Positions 1 to 12,094 of a stretch of DNA of 64,000 nucleotides are shown here, in pieces. Positions within the stretch are counted from its first letter, which is position 1. Each line of letters starts with the position of its first letter. The stretch is from positions 143,384,721 to 143,448,720 of the forward strand of contig NC_134530.1 in the NCBI RefSeq assembly GCF_050624435.1. The letters run 5' to 3'. A program made the position numbers and the translations under genes. The notes beneath the pieces are model-generated. The model ran no database searches. It had not been told where the DNA came from and was given only the letters and a program-made list of their open reading frames with translations. The stretch comes from Tenrec ecaudatus. Lineage: Eukaryota; Chordata; Mammalia; Afrosoricida; Tenrecidae.

Positions 1-19
1 GAACTGCTTTCAAGATTTT

Positions 20-128
20 CCAAGGCCGTAACTCTTTATGGGAGTAGACAGCCTCATCTTCCACTTGAGGAGCAGCTGGTGGTTTTGAACCTTTCTGTTA
101 GCTCACCATACCAGCAGGGCTCTTGTAC
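20..128 (-). repeat. AfroSINE fragment
   Basis: The reverse-oriented AfroSINE core is visible: 'gtaactctttatgggagtag', then 'cagctggtggttttgaacc' and a degraded 'accagcagggctc' end. Its 3' tail (left side here) is missing or diverged. Confidence 0.75.
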
Positions 129-1050
129 TGTAGCAAGAGCTGTATTCATGAAGAAGAAAGAATATTATGAAGGTGAAAACGAGATTGGGAGAAAGGTACA
201 AAAATCTCAAATAAGAAAATGCCCTGGTGTTGGTTACATGGCCAGGGAGTTGGCTTCAGCTCACGGAGACCTTATGGACCCCAGAACTAAGCTCCATCCT
301 CTCGATTGTTGGAATGCTCAGGTCCGCTGTTGTGGCGATTGTGCCACTCCATCGTTGAAGGGTTCCCTCATGTCCACATGGTGCCCTTTTACAGCGGCTG
401 GTCTTCCCTGATGACCATGTAGACCAAAGCGTATCAGCAGTGACCACGGGGCACAGGAAAGAGAATGGGGAGTTATTGCCTAGGAACCGTGAAGAGCTGT
501 TGAGGGAAACAAATGGAAACAGATAACGGTGATGTTTACACAACACTGTGCATGTAAATGATGTCACTGACTTGAACACATGAAAATAACTGGTAAATGT
601 TGCTTCGTATATTTCACCACATTAAAAATAGGACAAAACACAGAGATTCCAACTATTGGAAACGTCTAAGTTCAGCTGTGCAGTCCTTCTTTCCATTAAT
701 GTATGGCACCGTGTCAGACTCTGTGAACTGGGTCAGGTGTCCCAGCACCTACATAGCCAATTATCCAGAACCCCTCCATGAGGGAGTGAGGGTGTACTAA
801 CAAATGATTGTGTATGTATATCCAGGAGTGTGGTGTCGCACGGAGGGGACAAAGGTGTGAATCCCTCTTAGCCGTAACCAAACACTTGGAGGAAATGAGT
901 TTGAGGGGTCAGTTGACCTAGCAGAGTCCACCAAGACAGTGCTCTCCATCCTGCTTGGGGGAGTCGTGTCTGGGATCTGCACAGCTCATGAGCAGCCGTC
1001 TAAGGTCTAGTAACTGGTCTCTCCCCGTCTGGAGGAAAGAAGGGTGATGC

Positions 1051-1196
1051 AAATTGAAAGACACGATGAAGAAATAAATGTACAAATGTGCTTGACACAC
1101 AATGGATACACATAATGGATGGATGGATGGATTGTGATAAGAGTTGTACGAGCCCCCAATAAAATGTTTTTTAAAAAAGAAGAAAATTGAAAGACA
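1051..1196 (+). repeat. 5'-truncated LINE-type 3' end with 13-bp target-site duplication
   Basis: A ~120-bp copy of the high-copy LINE 3' end occupies 1064-1183. It carries the consensus 'aatgtacaaatgtgcttgac', a TGGA microsatellite, 'gttgtacgagcccccaataaaatg' in two pieces, and an A-rich tail. The 13-mer aaattgaaagaca flanks it at 1051-1063 and 1184-1196. This is the signature of target-primed reverse transcription, so the family is mobilised as a non-LTR element. Confidence 0.85.
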
Positions 1197-1834
1197 TGGA
1201 AACAATTAGTCCCACTTGGAGACTGATTCCATGACCATGAGGCCAGAAGAACTAGATGGTGCCCGGCTACCGCTCAACTGCTCAACTGCCCAACTGCTCT
1301 GAAAGGGATCCCATGGGACAGTCCTGGATGGAGCGGGAGAAAATCATAAAAGAGACCGACTTATTGGTCAGGCAGAGACTGGTGGAGCCCTCAAGACTCT
1401 GGCCCTTCATTGCCCTCAAGTCTGGAACTGAATTCACCTCCTGGGAGAGCACTCAGCCACTGCATCTGCTTAAAGACAAAATGGGGACAGAATTACAGGG
1501 CGGACCTAGGACACATGGTCATACATTTAGAAGATCGCAATGGATGAGGCGATATAAAATGTACAGACTGTTAAATGCAAAGCTGATGATCTGCTGTTAG
1601 ACCTTGAAAACCTCTGCTTCCCAGGGCCATGTTGGAATAGCGTGGATGCAGCAGAAAAAACTTGGGCAGGTTTCCTAAAACCTCTGGACCTCACTTTTCT
1701 CATCCTAGAAATGAGGCTAAAACCCATACCCTCTCGCAGAGTGGAATGGGGGTTCAGTGAGGCGTTTGGAGTTGCTGTGACTGGTTGTTGTCCGATCAGT
1801 TCTGACTCAAGGAGATCCCACATGTGTCAGAGGA

Positions 1835-1985
1835 GAACTGTGCCCGGGGGGTGTTCAGTGCCTGATATTTCACAAGTAGATCACCAGTCTTTCTCTCCCG
1901 ACACCTCTGGGTGGGCTTTCTCCACCAACCTTAGGGCTTGCAGTTGAACGCTTAACTGTTCGTGCCACCCAGGCATCTAAAGGAG
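1835..1985 (-). repeat. Diverged AfroSINE-type element
   Basis: An old SINE in reverse orientation, recognised by 'cttgcagttgaacgcttaac' followed by 'gtgccacccagg', the complement of a tRNA-like SINE head. The core is heavily mutated. Confidence 0.5.
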
Positions 1986-3631
1986 GTGCCAACCTGTGAA
2001 AATCTAGAACGGTGTCCGGCATTAAAGGTCACCTGAAACGTGCTGTAATTACTGGACATGAGAGACTCTCCACCAGGGGTAGCGGATAAAAACCGGAACT
2101 GCAGAGCATTTGCAAATGCAACCCACTTACAGCACCTTTTAATAATTCAGCCAGCTTTAGAAGCTATTTATAGCTGCTCCCGTGCGTCACATCAGCATCC
2201 GGTGCCGCCTGTGTCAAGGAGAGAAATCACTGCCATTTAGGTGAGCTGGGCTGCTCTGGATGAGCTCAGCCTGGGTATTTTCAATATGTTCTCATTTGGG
2301 GAATAACATCGACTCTTGAAGAGCCGGAAATATCACGGTATCCTGGCAAACAGCAAACACAAGCAGAGGCCTGTGGACTGATTTTGAGTTCCCTTAGAAC
2401 CCTCGTTACTAGGAAGCTGGTCTCACACAAACCAGTGGGATTGTACGTGGTCTTCCTCTCCCACGCCCATCGCTGTCACCCCTGCAATCCAGCCTGGGTG
2501 CCAGGCATGGTGTTTGGTCCTGGCGATACCGGCCCGCTGCCAAACTTCCTCCTGCCCTTTGGACCTCCCCCCTTCCTGGAACCCAGTTCCTGCTCTTCCC
2601 CTCTGTTTAATCCCTACGCCCACGTCTTTAGATAAACGTCATCTCCTCTCGGAAGTCCTCCTGGATTCCTTTATCTGACTCTCCTCTGTGAGCCAGGTAA
2701 GTATGGCCTGTGCCTTCACGGCATCTATAGCCCCGCCAGGAAGACAGACACTTAAACAAAGACTTACAATATGATCAGAAGAGGAAGCCCCACTTGCCAG
2801 TAAACTGAGAAAAGATGCCCAACCTCAGCCATAACCTGGGAAGTAACATTCGTTCAAAGCCAGTGGGACACTACCTCACACCACATCCAATTGGCGCCAG
2901 CATTCCCATCCGACCGCTTCAGGTGTGGGGAGGATGTGGAGCACCAGGGACTTGAGGACACTGCTGGCGGGGTGTCAATTGCTCCAACCACCTTGGAGAC
3001 CGCTGGGGCAGTGGCTGGGCAAGTCAGAGATTTGTAGTGCCCGAGCCAGCAGTCCTGCCCCCGGGTCCCCCTCAGACACGTGTACAGGGTGCAGTGACAT
3101 GAGTGTTCACAGCAGGCTGTGCACACCTGCAAAAAAAATCAACAACCGTCTAAATTCCTGTCAACATGTAACGCATAAGCCAGTGTGGTCGAGCCAGGCA
3201 GGGGGATACTATACCACAGTGACAATTGAAGACCTAGAGATACATGTGTGACTGTGGATGGATCTCACTGTAGTGAACCCCTCGCCCTCCCCGCCCCGAA
3301 AGAAGTCTGCGGAAGAGTACGTGAGCATTAGCAAAGGCTGGAGCACAACATGGGGAGAACAGACAGCAGACTCGAGGAAACGGTGGCTGGTAGTGGGGAA
3401 GGGAGTTGATGAGAAAGAGGGTGAGGTTGCCTGGGGTGCACATTATGGGCGGGTATATGTTCAATATGCCTTGAGTCCATCGGAACGCTTCCATTACGTG
3501 GGGTAACATAGATGACGCAGCTGCACTCTGGAGATGATAAGGGAACCTATGATAGCAGAGCTAAGGGCATACCTGGCAGAGACAGACAAAGGAGTCCAGG
3601 AAGACTACCTGGAGGAGGTGATGTTCATCCT

Positions 3632-3800
3632 AAGTGATTACAAGTTGGGCTGCTAACTGCCAGGTCAGCAGTTCGAAACCAACCACCTGCTCCTCAGGAG
3701 AAAGACAGGCTCTCCACTCCTGTCAAAACACGCTGGGGCAGTTCCACCCTGTCCTGCGGGTGACTGTGAGTTGGCCCCACTGGATGGCAGTGAGGGAGAG
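3632..3800 (+). repeat. AfroSINE
   Basis: Forward AfroSINE with 'gggctgctaactgccaggtc', 'cagcagttcgaaacc', a 'caggagaaagacaggct' core and a tail resembling 'gtgagttggccccactgg'. Confidence 0.85.
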
Positions 3801-4302
3801 TGGGAGCTAGCTAAACAACGGGAGGGAGGAGGACATGTGCTCCAGGAAGAGGGAGCAGTATGTGGGAAAAGCCAGAGGTGAGAGAGTTTGGCCGAGGAAT
3901 TGGAAGGAATTCCAATTCTGACTGGAGCCTAGAGAGTGGACGAAGCATCTGGACTCAATTTTAGGCAACCAGGAGTCACAACAGGCTTGCACTGGGGAGT
4001 GACAGGGCCAGATGTCTTTCTGGAGGTTTCTCCGGTACGGAAGGGGCTGGGGGCTAGGACTGGGTACCGGGAGATGAGCTCAGAGGATGGGGTGCTGAGT
4101 GAGGGCCTGGGGGGATGTTGCACAGGGTAAGCAAATGTGTGAGAGACGAGGAGGTAAAACAGACACTGGGTTGATTGTGACTGCAGTTCTCTCTGGGTTT
4201 CTCCCTTCTCTACCAACCCAGTTACTTGAGAGCAGTGGGCCTTTCCAGGGAAGCAGGCTGAATAAAGCTGAGCCTCCAAGCCCTGAGGAACAGCCTTTGT
4301 AC

Positions 4303-4480
4303 TGCTGTGACTTAGTCACTGGGCTGCTAACCAAAAGGTCAGAGGTTCAAACCCACCAGCCACTCAATGGGCAAAGGATGAGGCTGTCTGCCCCATAAAG
4401 ATTTCTAGATTCAGAAGTCCTGCCAGGGGTTTCTCTGCATCAAATTGCCTGGCTGGCAGTGAGTGGGTTTGGTTCTGGTT
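4303..4480 (+). repeat. AfroSINE
   Basis: Forward AfroSINE: 'gggctgctaaccaaaaggtc', 'aggttcaaacccaccagcc', 'gatgaggctgtctgcccc' and the tail 'ggcagtgagtgggtttgg'. Confidence 0.85.
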
Positions 4481-4604
4481 GGAGTTGGGCAGGCCTGGCC
4501 TTAAATCCCAACTCCACCACTTCCTGCCTTTGCAAGGCACTCAATTAAATGGTAATAAAATAAAGAAATGATAAATATATAAAACACCTACCTCAAAGAA
4601 AGCT

Positions 4605-5551
4605 GATGGAGCTAGGCTATCAAAAGATATAGCATCTAAGGTCTTAAAGACATGAAGGTAAACAAGTGGCCCTCTAGCTCAGAAGCAACAACCCCCATAC
4701 GGAACAAGTACTATGTGATCATGAGGTGTTGAAGGGATCAGGTATCAGACATCAAAGAACAAAAGATCATATCATTGTGTGCTCACCTTCCCAATACGAT
4801 TGCTGAAGACAAATGGATGCATAAGCAGGAGTGGTGAAGAGAGCTGATGGTGCCTGGCTATCAAAAGATATAGTGTCTGGAGCCTTAAAGACTTGAAGGT
4901 AAACAAGTAGCCATCTAGCTTAGAAGCAACAAAGCCCACATGGAACAAACACACCAGCCTGTGTGATCACAAGGGATCAGGTATCAGGCATCAAAGAACA
5001 AAAAAATCATATCATTGTATATGAGGGGGAGTGCAGATTGAGGACCCAAGACCCATCTGTAGGCAACTGGACATCTTCTTACAGAAGGGCCACAGGGAAG
5101 AGAGAGGCCAGTCAGGGTGTAGTGTAACAACGATGAAAAACATAATTTTCCTCTAGTTCCTAAATGCTTCCTCTCCCCCACTATCATGATCCAAATTATA
5201 CCTTACAAATCTGGCTAGACCAGAGGATGTACACTGGTACAGATAGGAACTGGAAACACAGGGAATTCAGGACAGAAGATCCCTTCAGGACCAGTGGTGA
5301 GAGTGACAATACCGGGAGGGTGGGGTGGAAAGGGGGAACCGATTTCAAGGATCTACATATAACCTCTTCCCTGGGGGATGGACAACAGAAAAGTGTGTGA
5401 AGGGAGACATCTCGACAGTGTAAGATATGACAAAATGATAATTTATAAATTATCAAGGGTTCTTGAGGGAGGGGGGAGCCAGGAGGGAGGGGGGAAAATG
5501 AGCTGATACCAAGGGTTCAAGTAGAAAGCAAATGTTTTGAGAATGATGATG
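4605..5551 (+). repeat. High-copy LINE-type 3'-end repeat, long copy
   Basis: About 950 bp of the repeat in sense orientation. It starts with two related modules (4605-4800 and 4842-5000), each carrying 'ctatcaaaagatatag' and 'ggatcaggtatcag'. It continues through 'agaccagaggatgtacac', 'gataatttataaattatc', a G-rich polypurine stretch and 'gagctgataccaagggttc'. It stops at 5551, about 90 bp short of the first visible ELAPOR1 exon, and lacks its terminal AATAAA segment. The polypurine tract and AATAAA end seen in other copies resemble an L1 3' UTR, but the superfamily is inferred. No long coding ORF is present. Confidence 0.85.
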
Positions 5552-5642
5552 GCCGGGACCTAGCCCAACTCGAGACCTATGTGTGTCTCACAGCTGGGTG
5601 GCTGTGGCCCTGCCCGTGACTCTGGCTCCTGTCTCCTCCCAG

Positions 5643-5790
5643 GTCCAAGTGGGTCCCTCGAGGCGACTACATCGCCTCCAACACGGACGAGTGCACGGCC
5701 ACGCTGATGTATGCCGTCAGCCTGAAGCAGTCGGGCACTGTCAACTTTGAGTACTACTACCCAGACAGCAGCATCATCTTCGAGTTCTTC
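5643..5790 (+). CDS. ELAPOR1: ELAPOR1 coding exon a (residues 157-205)
   Basis: The exon lies between 'ctcctcccag' and 'gtaagtgccc', both good splice sites. It enters with one base completing a codon and leaves in phase 0. It encodes 49 luminal residues starting [12 protein letters not shown] and ending SSIIFEFF, matching the conserved ELAPOR1 segment after the first cysteine-rich block. Upstream exons must lie outside the window. Confidence 0.95.
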
Positions 5791-6275
5791 GTAAGTGCCC
5801 CCCATCCTCCCCCACCTGGTGCCGGCACGCTCTGAGGTCAGTTGTCACCAGGATGGGCCTGCTGGAGGAGCTGCACTGCGGGGATAAGCTGGGGCGAGCA
5901 GAGGAGGCAGGGGAAAGCAGGAGGCTAGGAGGTTTCTGGATGCCTGCCCTGCTCAGCCATGGAAGCAGCTTGTGAGCGGCTCCCGGTTACACGTCACTTA
6001 CCTGGTGTCAGTGCACAGAGAGTTTGTGCGTGTGCAGCTGGCTCCAGTCCGACTTCCAGGGACATGGAATCAAAGCGGCAGCCCAAGTCTCTCTCTTTGA
6101 GATGATGGAATATGGACGCCTTACTCTGTTGACTTGACCCCAAGGACCACCAGAAAGGCCCTGAGCAGCAGCTGGGTGGGGGTGGGAGTGGGGGTGGGGC
6201 GGCTGGAGCCACATGGGGGTAAGGAAGCCATTCCTTCAGCAAGCCCCATCTGACCCTGACCTCCTGCTGCTCCAG

Positions 6276-6356
6276 GTGCAGAACGACCAGTGCCAGCCCA
6301 GCGTGGACGACTCTCGGTGGGTCAAGACCACAGAGAGAGGATGGGAAGTCCACAGT
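6276..6356 (+). CDS. ELAPOR1: ELAPOR1 coding exon b (residues 206-232)
   Basis: A 27-codon exon, phase 0 to 0, between 'ctgctccag' and the donor 'gtgggtacc'. It encodes [15 protein letters not shown] through GWEVHS. The donor was fixed by the protein junction HS/VELN with the next exon. Confidence 0.94.
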
Positions 6357-6877
6357 GTGGGTACCTCACCTGCTCCCTGGGGGCCCCAGACACGGCCTGG
6401 CACTTTCCTCTGTGGGATGCGTCCCTTTGTCTGGACTTCTGTCCCTCTGTCCCTAGACATGATGAGAATGCGTTGCAATGGGGGCTCAGGCTGACTTGTT
6501 GCTCCTGTAACTTCACCCCCAGGCCAGCAGCAACTCCCCTTCCCCCCCCCCCCAGCTTTCAGGGACAGGCCTCCTAGGCATGGCAGATGGATGACTAGCA
6601 CCAGAGAAGAGAGGGACCTGAGCCAAGTCACCACCATCAGCACCTCAGGTCCCCTGATGGGTTTAGAGGCTGCAGCCCCCACCCCCTGCAAGAGGAGGCT
6701 GCGAAAGCCAGGGAGAGCAGAGGAGGAGGGAGTAGGTAGAGGCGCTGAAGGAGAGGGTCAGAACAGACCGTCATGCTGGCTCTAAGAGGAGGGGTCCCAG
6801 TGAGGGTCTAATCCAATGGGCCATGCATCTCGCTCTCTGCGACCACACTAACTGCTCCTGTGTGTGTGTGCTTGAAG

Positions 6878-6983
6878 GTGGAGCTAAATCGAGGCAACAA
6901 TGTCCTGTTCTGGAGAACCACAGCCTTCTCTGTGTGGTCCAAAACGCCGAAGCCTGTGCTGGTGAGGAACATTGCAATAACAG
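6878..6983 (+). CDS. ELAPOR1: ELAPOR1 coding exon c (residues 233-267)
   Basis: Acceptor 'tgcttgaag', donor 'gtatgg'. It encodes [15 protein letters not shown] through VRNIAIT plus the first base of a glycine codon. The pyrimidine tract is interrupted by a short TG run, so the acceptor looks weak, but the frame and conserved sequence leave no alternative. Confidence 0.93.
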
Positions 6984-7116
6984 GTATGGAGGAGGGGCCT
7001 TTATCCATCAGGGATCTACTGTTGACTCCCGCCTCGTGCCCTTGAGGGGAGGGGGAGTCTGTGCCCTGGGTCACCACCCTGAGGCTCCTCCTTCCTGCTC
7101 CGTGTTCTCTCCCTAG

Positions 7117-7266
7117 GGGTGGCCTACACTTCTGAATGCTTCCCCTGCAAGCCTGGCACATATGCGGACAAGCAGGGCTCCTCTTCTTGCAAGCTGTGCC
7201 CCGCCAACTTTTACTCAAACAAAGGAGAAACGTCCTGCCACCAGTGTGACCGTGACAAGTACTCAG
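7117..7266 (+). CDS. ELAPOR1: ELAPOR1 coding exon d (residues 268-317, cysteine-rich)
   Basis: Follows 'ctctccctag' and ends before 'gtgaag'. It completes the split glycine and reads [17 protein letters not shown], then [10 protein letters not shown] and [10 protein letters not shown]. The CxxC-x-PG spacing is the GCC2/GCC3-like (ephrin-receptor-like) cysteine module typical of the family's luminal domain. It leaves in phase 1. Confidence 0.95.
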
Positions 7267-7555
7267 GTGAAGCCGTGGTGTGCGTTACCTCCCACAGGGC
7301 AAACCGGGGCAGTAGAGCTGTCAGCCACTCCTATGTCCTTCCTTCCTTCCGAGACCGGGGAAGGGTCTTGCCATCCCAGAGCTCCTCCAACTACGTTGGA
7401 AGCGGAAAGGAAGCGTTTCTGTTCATCTGCATGGAGCACCTACAGGCTGCTGGGCCCTATGCTGGGGCTCAGGGTCCCAGGAGCAAACCTGTCCCCATGG
7501 AGTTTACATTCTCGCGGATAAGACAGCTGATAAACCTTAACTAAACTACGTAATA

Positions 7556-7755
7556 AGGATCGTTGGTGGTGTAGTGGGATACACAGTGGGCTGCTAAGCA
7601 CAAGGTGAGCAGCTCGAAGCCTCCAGCGCTCCTGGGAAAAGAGGAGGCGTTCAGCTCTTGTAGAGTCTTGGAAACCCATGGGCAGCTGTACCCAGTCCTA
7701 TCAGGCCACTCTGAGTCAGAATTTACACAAGGGCAGTGAGTTTGGTATTTTGATA
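7556..7755 (+). repeat. AfroSINE
   Basis: Forward copy with 'gtgggctgctaagcacaagg', 'cagctcgaagcctccagc', 'gagtcttggaaacccat' and the tail 'gggcagtgagtttggtat'. Confidence 0.85.
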
Positions 7756-7959
7756 TGATAAGTAATCATCTAAAGAGTTAGATAACATACTTTTTTAAAG
7801 TTCTCTCCTTTTGGATCCATTTTATAGTTTCAGTTTTTAGTATTTTTTGCTTTCTTTTCAAATGAGGCTTTTCACTATTTTGTCCCATCTTGTTGTTGGG
7901 TTGGTTTTTGTTTGTTTGTTTGCTTCCTGGTTGTGTTTTGTATGGTTTTCTGTACATGA

Positions 7960-8195
7960 AATCCAGGATAGGTAAGTCTATAGGGGCATCAGCTGGATTA
8001 ATAATTACCTGGAAGCATGGCAGCTCACGGCGAGTGTGAGGAAATGCTCTGAAATTGATTGCGGTGATGATTGCCTAGCTCTTTTTAATATGACTGTGTG
8101 GTTGGAGGGGGTGCCAGCCCCCCCCACTAATCACGGGTTCGATAGGCACAATTGTACGGTTGAGATATATAAGTATTATATTAAAGTCATCGAGA
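7960..8195 (+). repeat. L1 3'-end relic
   Basis: Forward relic of an ancient L1 3' UTR: 'ctctgaaattgattgcggtg' and later 'caattgtacggttgagatat' match the well-known L1 3'-terminal pattern. It is heavily diverged. Confidence 0.55.
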
Positions 8196-8329
8196 GCATG
8201 AGAGGTAGAAGAGAGATTGAAATAATGGAGTCAGACACATTTCATAGCAATGCTCACCACAGCCCCGCTTGGTGGCCCACATGGAGAGAGGGGGAAGGGA
8301 AGGAGGACAAGGGGACAGGGAACAGGGGA

Positions 8330-8925
8330 GGAGAGGGAGCCGACTAGAGGTCAAGAGAGGAGTCAAGAGATCTTTCTATGTTTTGCGCGGAGTGCAGGCC
8401 CACTAAGTACAGGTAAAGACATACATCACAGGAAGGGGTTGCACTATAGGTTATACAGCAATGAGGGGGGGGGCAATCTAGGGAAATACACGCAGTAGGA
8501 AGAGGAGGGATGGGGGTATACATGTGACAAGATGGACAGATCCTAGATTCAGGATGGCAGCCTAACTTTGGATGTAAAGTTCCGAGCTGGTTTGACCTGT
8601 TCCCTCGCACCACTATCAGTAGGGTGTATACTCCATCTACAGGAACCAAGCTAATGGTCGCAAACTTTTAGGGAGAAGTAGCTCATTGTCCCTAATAGCA
8701 GGGAGCAGGGCCTACCATAGGAGTCTGGCGACTGACTGCCTTCAGACGGACTGTCTCTGAGCATCTGACCTCCCACCATGTGCTGGCAAAAAGCCTCTAC
8801 TGTTTGGCATGTCTTTGGGGGAGACAAAGCTGGGGAAAAGTCTCTTTATAATCCCACATGACTGGACAATTAAGTTGTATGCTAGGAGATGTGTATATGC
8901 CAATAAAACTTTCTCTTTTTTTAAG
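8330..8925 (+). repeat. Unclassified repeat-like block ending in AATAAA
   Basis: About 600 bp with purine-rich and G-rich runs, no coding potential, and a terminal 'gccaataaaactttctct' followed by a T run. The layout resembles an LTR or LINE 3' end, but I could not match it to a named family or to another copy in this window. Confidence 0.35.
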
Positions 8926-11467
8926 CTCCATGGGTGCCAGGGAGAAAGAGAAACAAGCTGCTAGGAATTCGCCAGATTAGAAAAGCTAGGGAAGTGGCTG
9001 CTATCCTTTACTGGCTTTTTCAACCGTACAGATTTCTGTTCCATTCCCTAGAATGAGAGTGGATTGTACCTATGGTACAGTTACACTTAGGAAGATCACA
9101 GAGGTGTCTGTGCATCTGTTTCCTTTACAACAAGGACGTGCCAGAGCGACACGGCTGCACTGATGGGCAGACACACTCGGTTAGCCTCTTCTAGCACTCT
9201 GGACGGCCTAGCCGTGGCACTCAAGGCCGGCTAGAAGAGGATGGCGCTGCGGGAAGAGACGTGAGGGCTAGGCAGTGCCCACTCTTACAGACCTCAGATG
9301 GCTTTCTACAGCATCCCAGTTTGAGAAAGAGGACCTGGTCACTTGAGGAGGTTCCAAGGGGTGCAGTGACAGCTGGGCAGTGTCCCCAGAAGCCCCCCTG
9401 CCCAGGCAGCCCAGTGGTTGGCACTAGTCTCCAGGGCAGGTTCTGCAACAAGCACCTGGGAGAGAGTCAACTCTCCTCTGCTGCCAGCATGGATGCCTGT
9501 TCTTTTCCTTCTTACACAGAGTGACAGCCTCTCTCAAGCACCCCTGTACCTCTCCCTCCGCAGACACACCGACACGCCTCACAGCTGTTTGCTTTGCCTT
9601 TGCTCAGCCAAGGCCGGCCATTGGCCCTGGGAACTTCTGGGTCTACACTGTTCCTAAAACAAAAGTCGTATTTATCAGCATAGATCTTGCTAAATGAGTG
9701 TCATTTTCAGCAAGAACAGAAATGTTTAGATTGGGGGGGGGGGCGGAATAGGGTGGGAGGGTTGTTTTTATCTATGAGTCTAAATTCCTGTTCTTCCACT
9801 TGAATTTCTTATCCTGCCCTCCCTACCCCGCCTCTATCAATAACATCCTTTGTTAGCCCAGGCCTCTAGCTCTCGCTCTCCAGCCCAGCAATTGCATACG
9901 GGTGGTGGCAGTTGGCAAGGCGGCTCTAAAAACAAACCCACCTGGGAGCACTTTGATCAATTCTGTGGAAGGCGCTCCAAGTTTTCAGATCCTGTTGTGT
10001 TCCTTCTGCCACCAGCTTGGCAGTCTGCCCCCTTGGACTTCATTTTTATTTGGAAGCACGCGGTCAGTTTGTTGACCATCTTTCCAGCATGGAGTTCGAA
10101 GACAGCTGCATCCCTCTGGGATTTGGCTCTCCCAGGATTCAGGGTCAATGGGACACTGGGACACCCCAGGGAGCCTGATGACAGTCTCTAAGGGACCGTG
10201 CACGATGAGGTCCAGAGGTCCCTGTGACCAGCAGGCCATCTGTCTAGAAACTGGACCCAGAGCGCCTGCTATTAGCCTGGGCTTGGTGCTAACAACCATA
10301 GCTGACGCAGCTCTGGGCACTGCCCTCCAGTTTCTGTCTACAATCAGCATGTCCGCGGCGCAGTGGGCACAGGAGAAGGAGCACTGGGTGTCACATGCAT
10401 CGGAGCCAAGAAGTAGGAGTGGCCAGGACTCTGGAGAGAAGGAACGATTCACTATGATCTTGAAGATGGTTTGAGGGTTTTTTGCTTTGTTTGGGGGATT
10501 TTTCTAAATGGTCTTATTGACATAATTCACATGTCACTCAGTTCCACTTTTAAAGTAGGTAAAGATGGTGTGAATGAATCACTACCTTTTCTTCATTCCT
10601 ATATCCATTATTATTAACCCCTAAGGCCCCCCAACTCCCTTGTGATAACCCTGAGAAACTGTTCATCAAGTTGCTGTCTGTAGATTCCCCATCCTGAGTT
10701 TCCAATACAGAAAACCATTCAAGGAAAAACAACAGAATAAAACAGAGAAAAACATCCATCCCAAAGACAGCAGAAAGTCATAGAACTAGAACAAGTTAAC
10801 AGTGGGTCAAAAGGGAAAGTAAATTGTAAGATGTTAAAATTTATATATTTTTTTAGATGCTAAATTTTATCTTCACCGTATCTCTAGTCATCCACTTTCC
10901 AATGCACTCTGTCTGAGGACAAGACTTGTCACTTCCTTGGTGAAAGGACCGAGGGAATTCCGTGGAGGCTTAGTCCATGTGTCGGCTTTTTAAATGGATG
11001 TGGGGCTCTCAGTGTCACCATAGTCTTCTGCAAACTGGGTGCTCAGAATTTTAAGCTGTCTTACAGTGACATGAGGATGAACTGGTGGTTTGATGGAGAC
11101 TTCGGGAAAGAGGCAGCATAAGCCAAGGCCGGAAGGCTCAGGGAACTGAGACTAATCCCACCTGGCTAGGACTTTGGTGGAAATAAGTACCAGCCCAGGT
11201 TCAGAGGAAGGCCAGAGACAGATGATGGAGAGGCCGCCCGTTGTGTGCCAGGGCTAAATTGTGGGATTTGATCTCGGCAACAATGGAGGTCATTAAAGAA
11301 CTGTCAACCGGGCAGTGACGTGCTCTGGCTGCTTCTTCTGAAAGGCCACTCTGTCTGCCACTTGAAGACTGGCTGAGGAAGGGCAGGGCAGGAGGGAGGG
11401 GCCACAGTAACCAGGGCCATGGCTGGTATCCAGGGCTGCAAACCAGGCAGCTCTAATACGGATAGGG

Positions 11468-11620
11468 AGTGGCTGGGGGGAGCAGATGGCTCACCTGCTT
11501 GGCTGCTGACCGAGAGGGCAGAGGTGTGAGTTCAGCCAGAAGAGCCTGAGAAGAAAAACCATGGACAGGTCCCCGGACACATGTGAGGTCTCCCCGTGTT
11601 CAAGGTGACTCCGTGGAAGT
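11468..11620 (+). repeat. Diverged AfroSINE
   Basis: Weak forward match: 'ttggctgctgaccgagaggg', 'cagaggtgtgagttcag' and an A-rich core. It is probably old. Confidence 0.45.
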
Positions 11621-12094
11621 TGGTTTAATAGGGACGGAGGTGTGAGAGCCCAACAGAAACCTAAAAAGGCAAAGGCTCCCCTGAAATATCTTCCTCACTG
11701 TGAACTGAAATGTCATCAGTAGGACTAATCCACGTGTTTCATGCTTAATATTAAGGATGAATTTCCTAGTAGAAAGCATGGCATTCAGGAGCATAGACTC
11801 CAAAATCCATTTCCTCGCGTTCAAATTGCCCTTGGCTCGCTGGGCCACCTTGGGGTACATTTCTAGTTTGCTCCCCAGTTTCCTGCTCTATAAAGAGGGC
11901 ATGACAGCAATCACAGCTACTTAACTGTGTTCTTGAGAAGATTGGCCAAGGTAGGTGAAGGCTGTGGGGCAGTTCCTGGCATATCATCAGCATTGATCTT
12001 GTTACTTCATTCACATGAAAGCCTGTCTTAGCGTCTTCTTTTACTATGAAAGTACTCTTGGTATAAGAATAGGCATACTCTTTTTCTGAATTAA

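Larger units (their letters stand above)
1..5642. other. ELAPOR1 upstream intron (partial)
   Basis: No coding exon was found here. It holds AfroSINEs at 20-128, 1835-1985, 3632-3800 and 4303-4480, a short LINE 3'-end insertion at 1064-1183, and a long LINE-type copy at 4605-5551. The remaining ~3.7 kb is unassigned. The last ~90 bases before the exon are unique sequence ending in a pyrimidine-rich acceptor. Confidence 0.8.
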
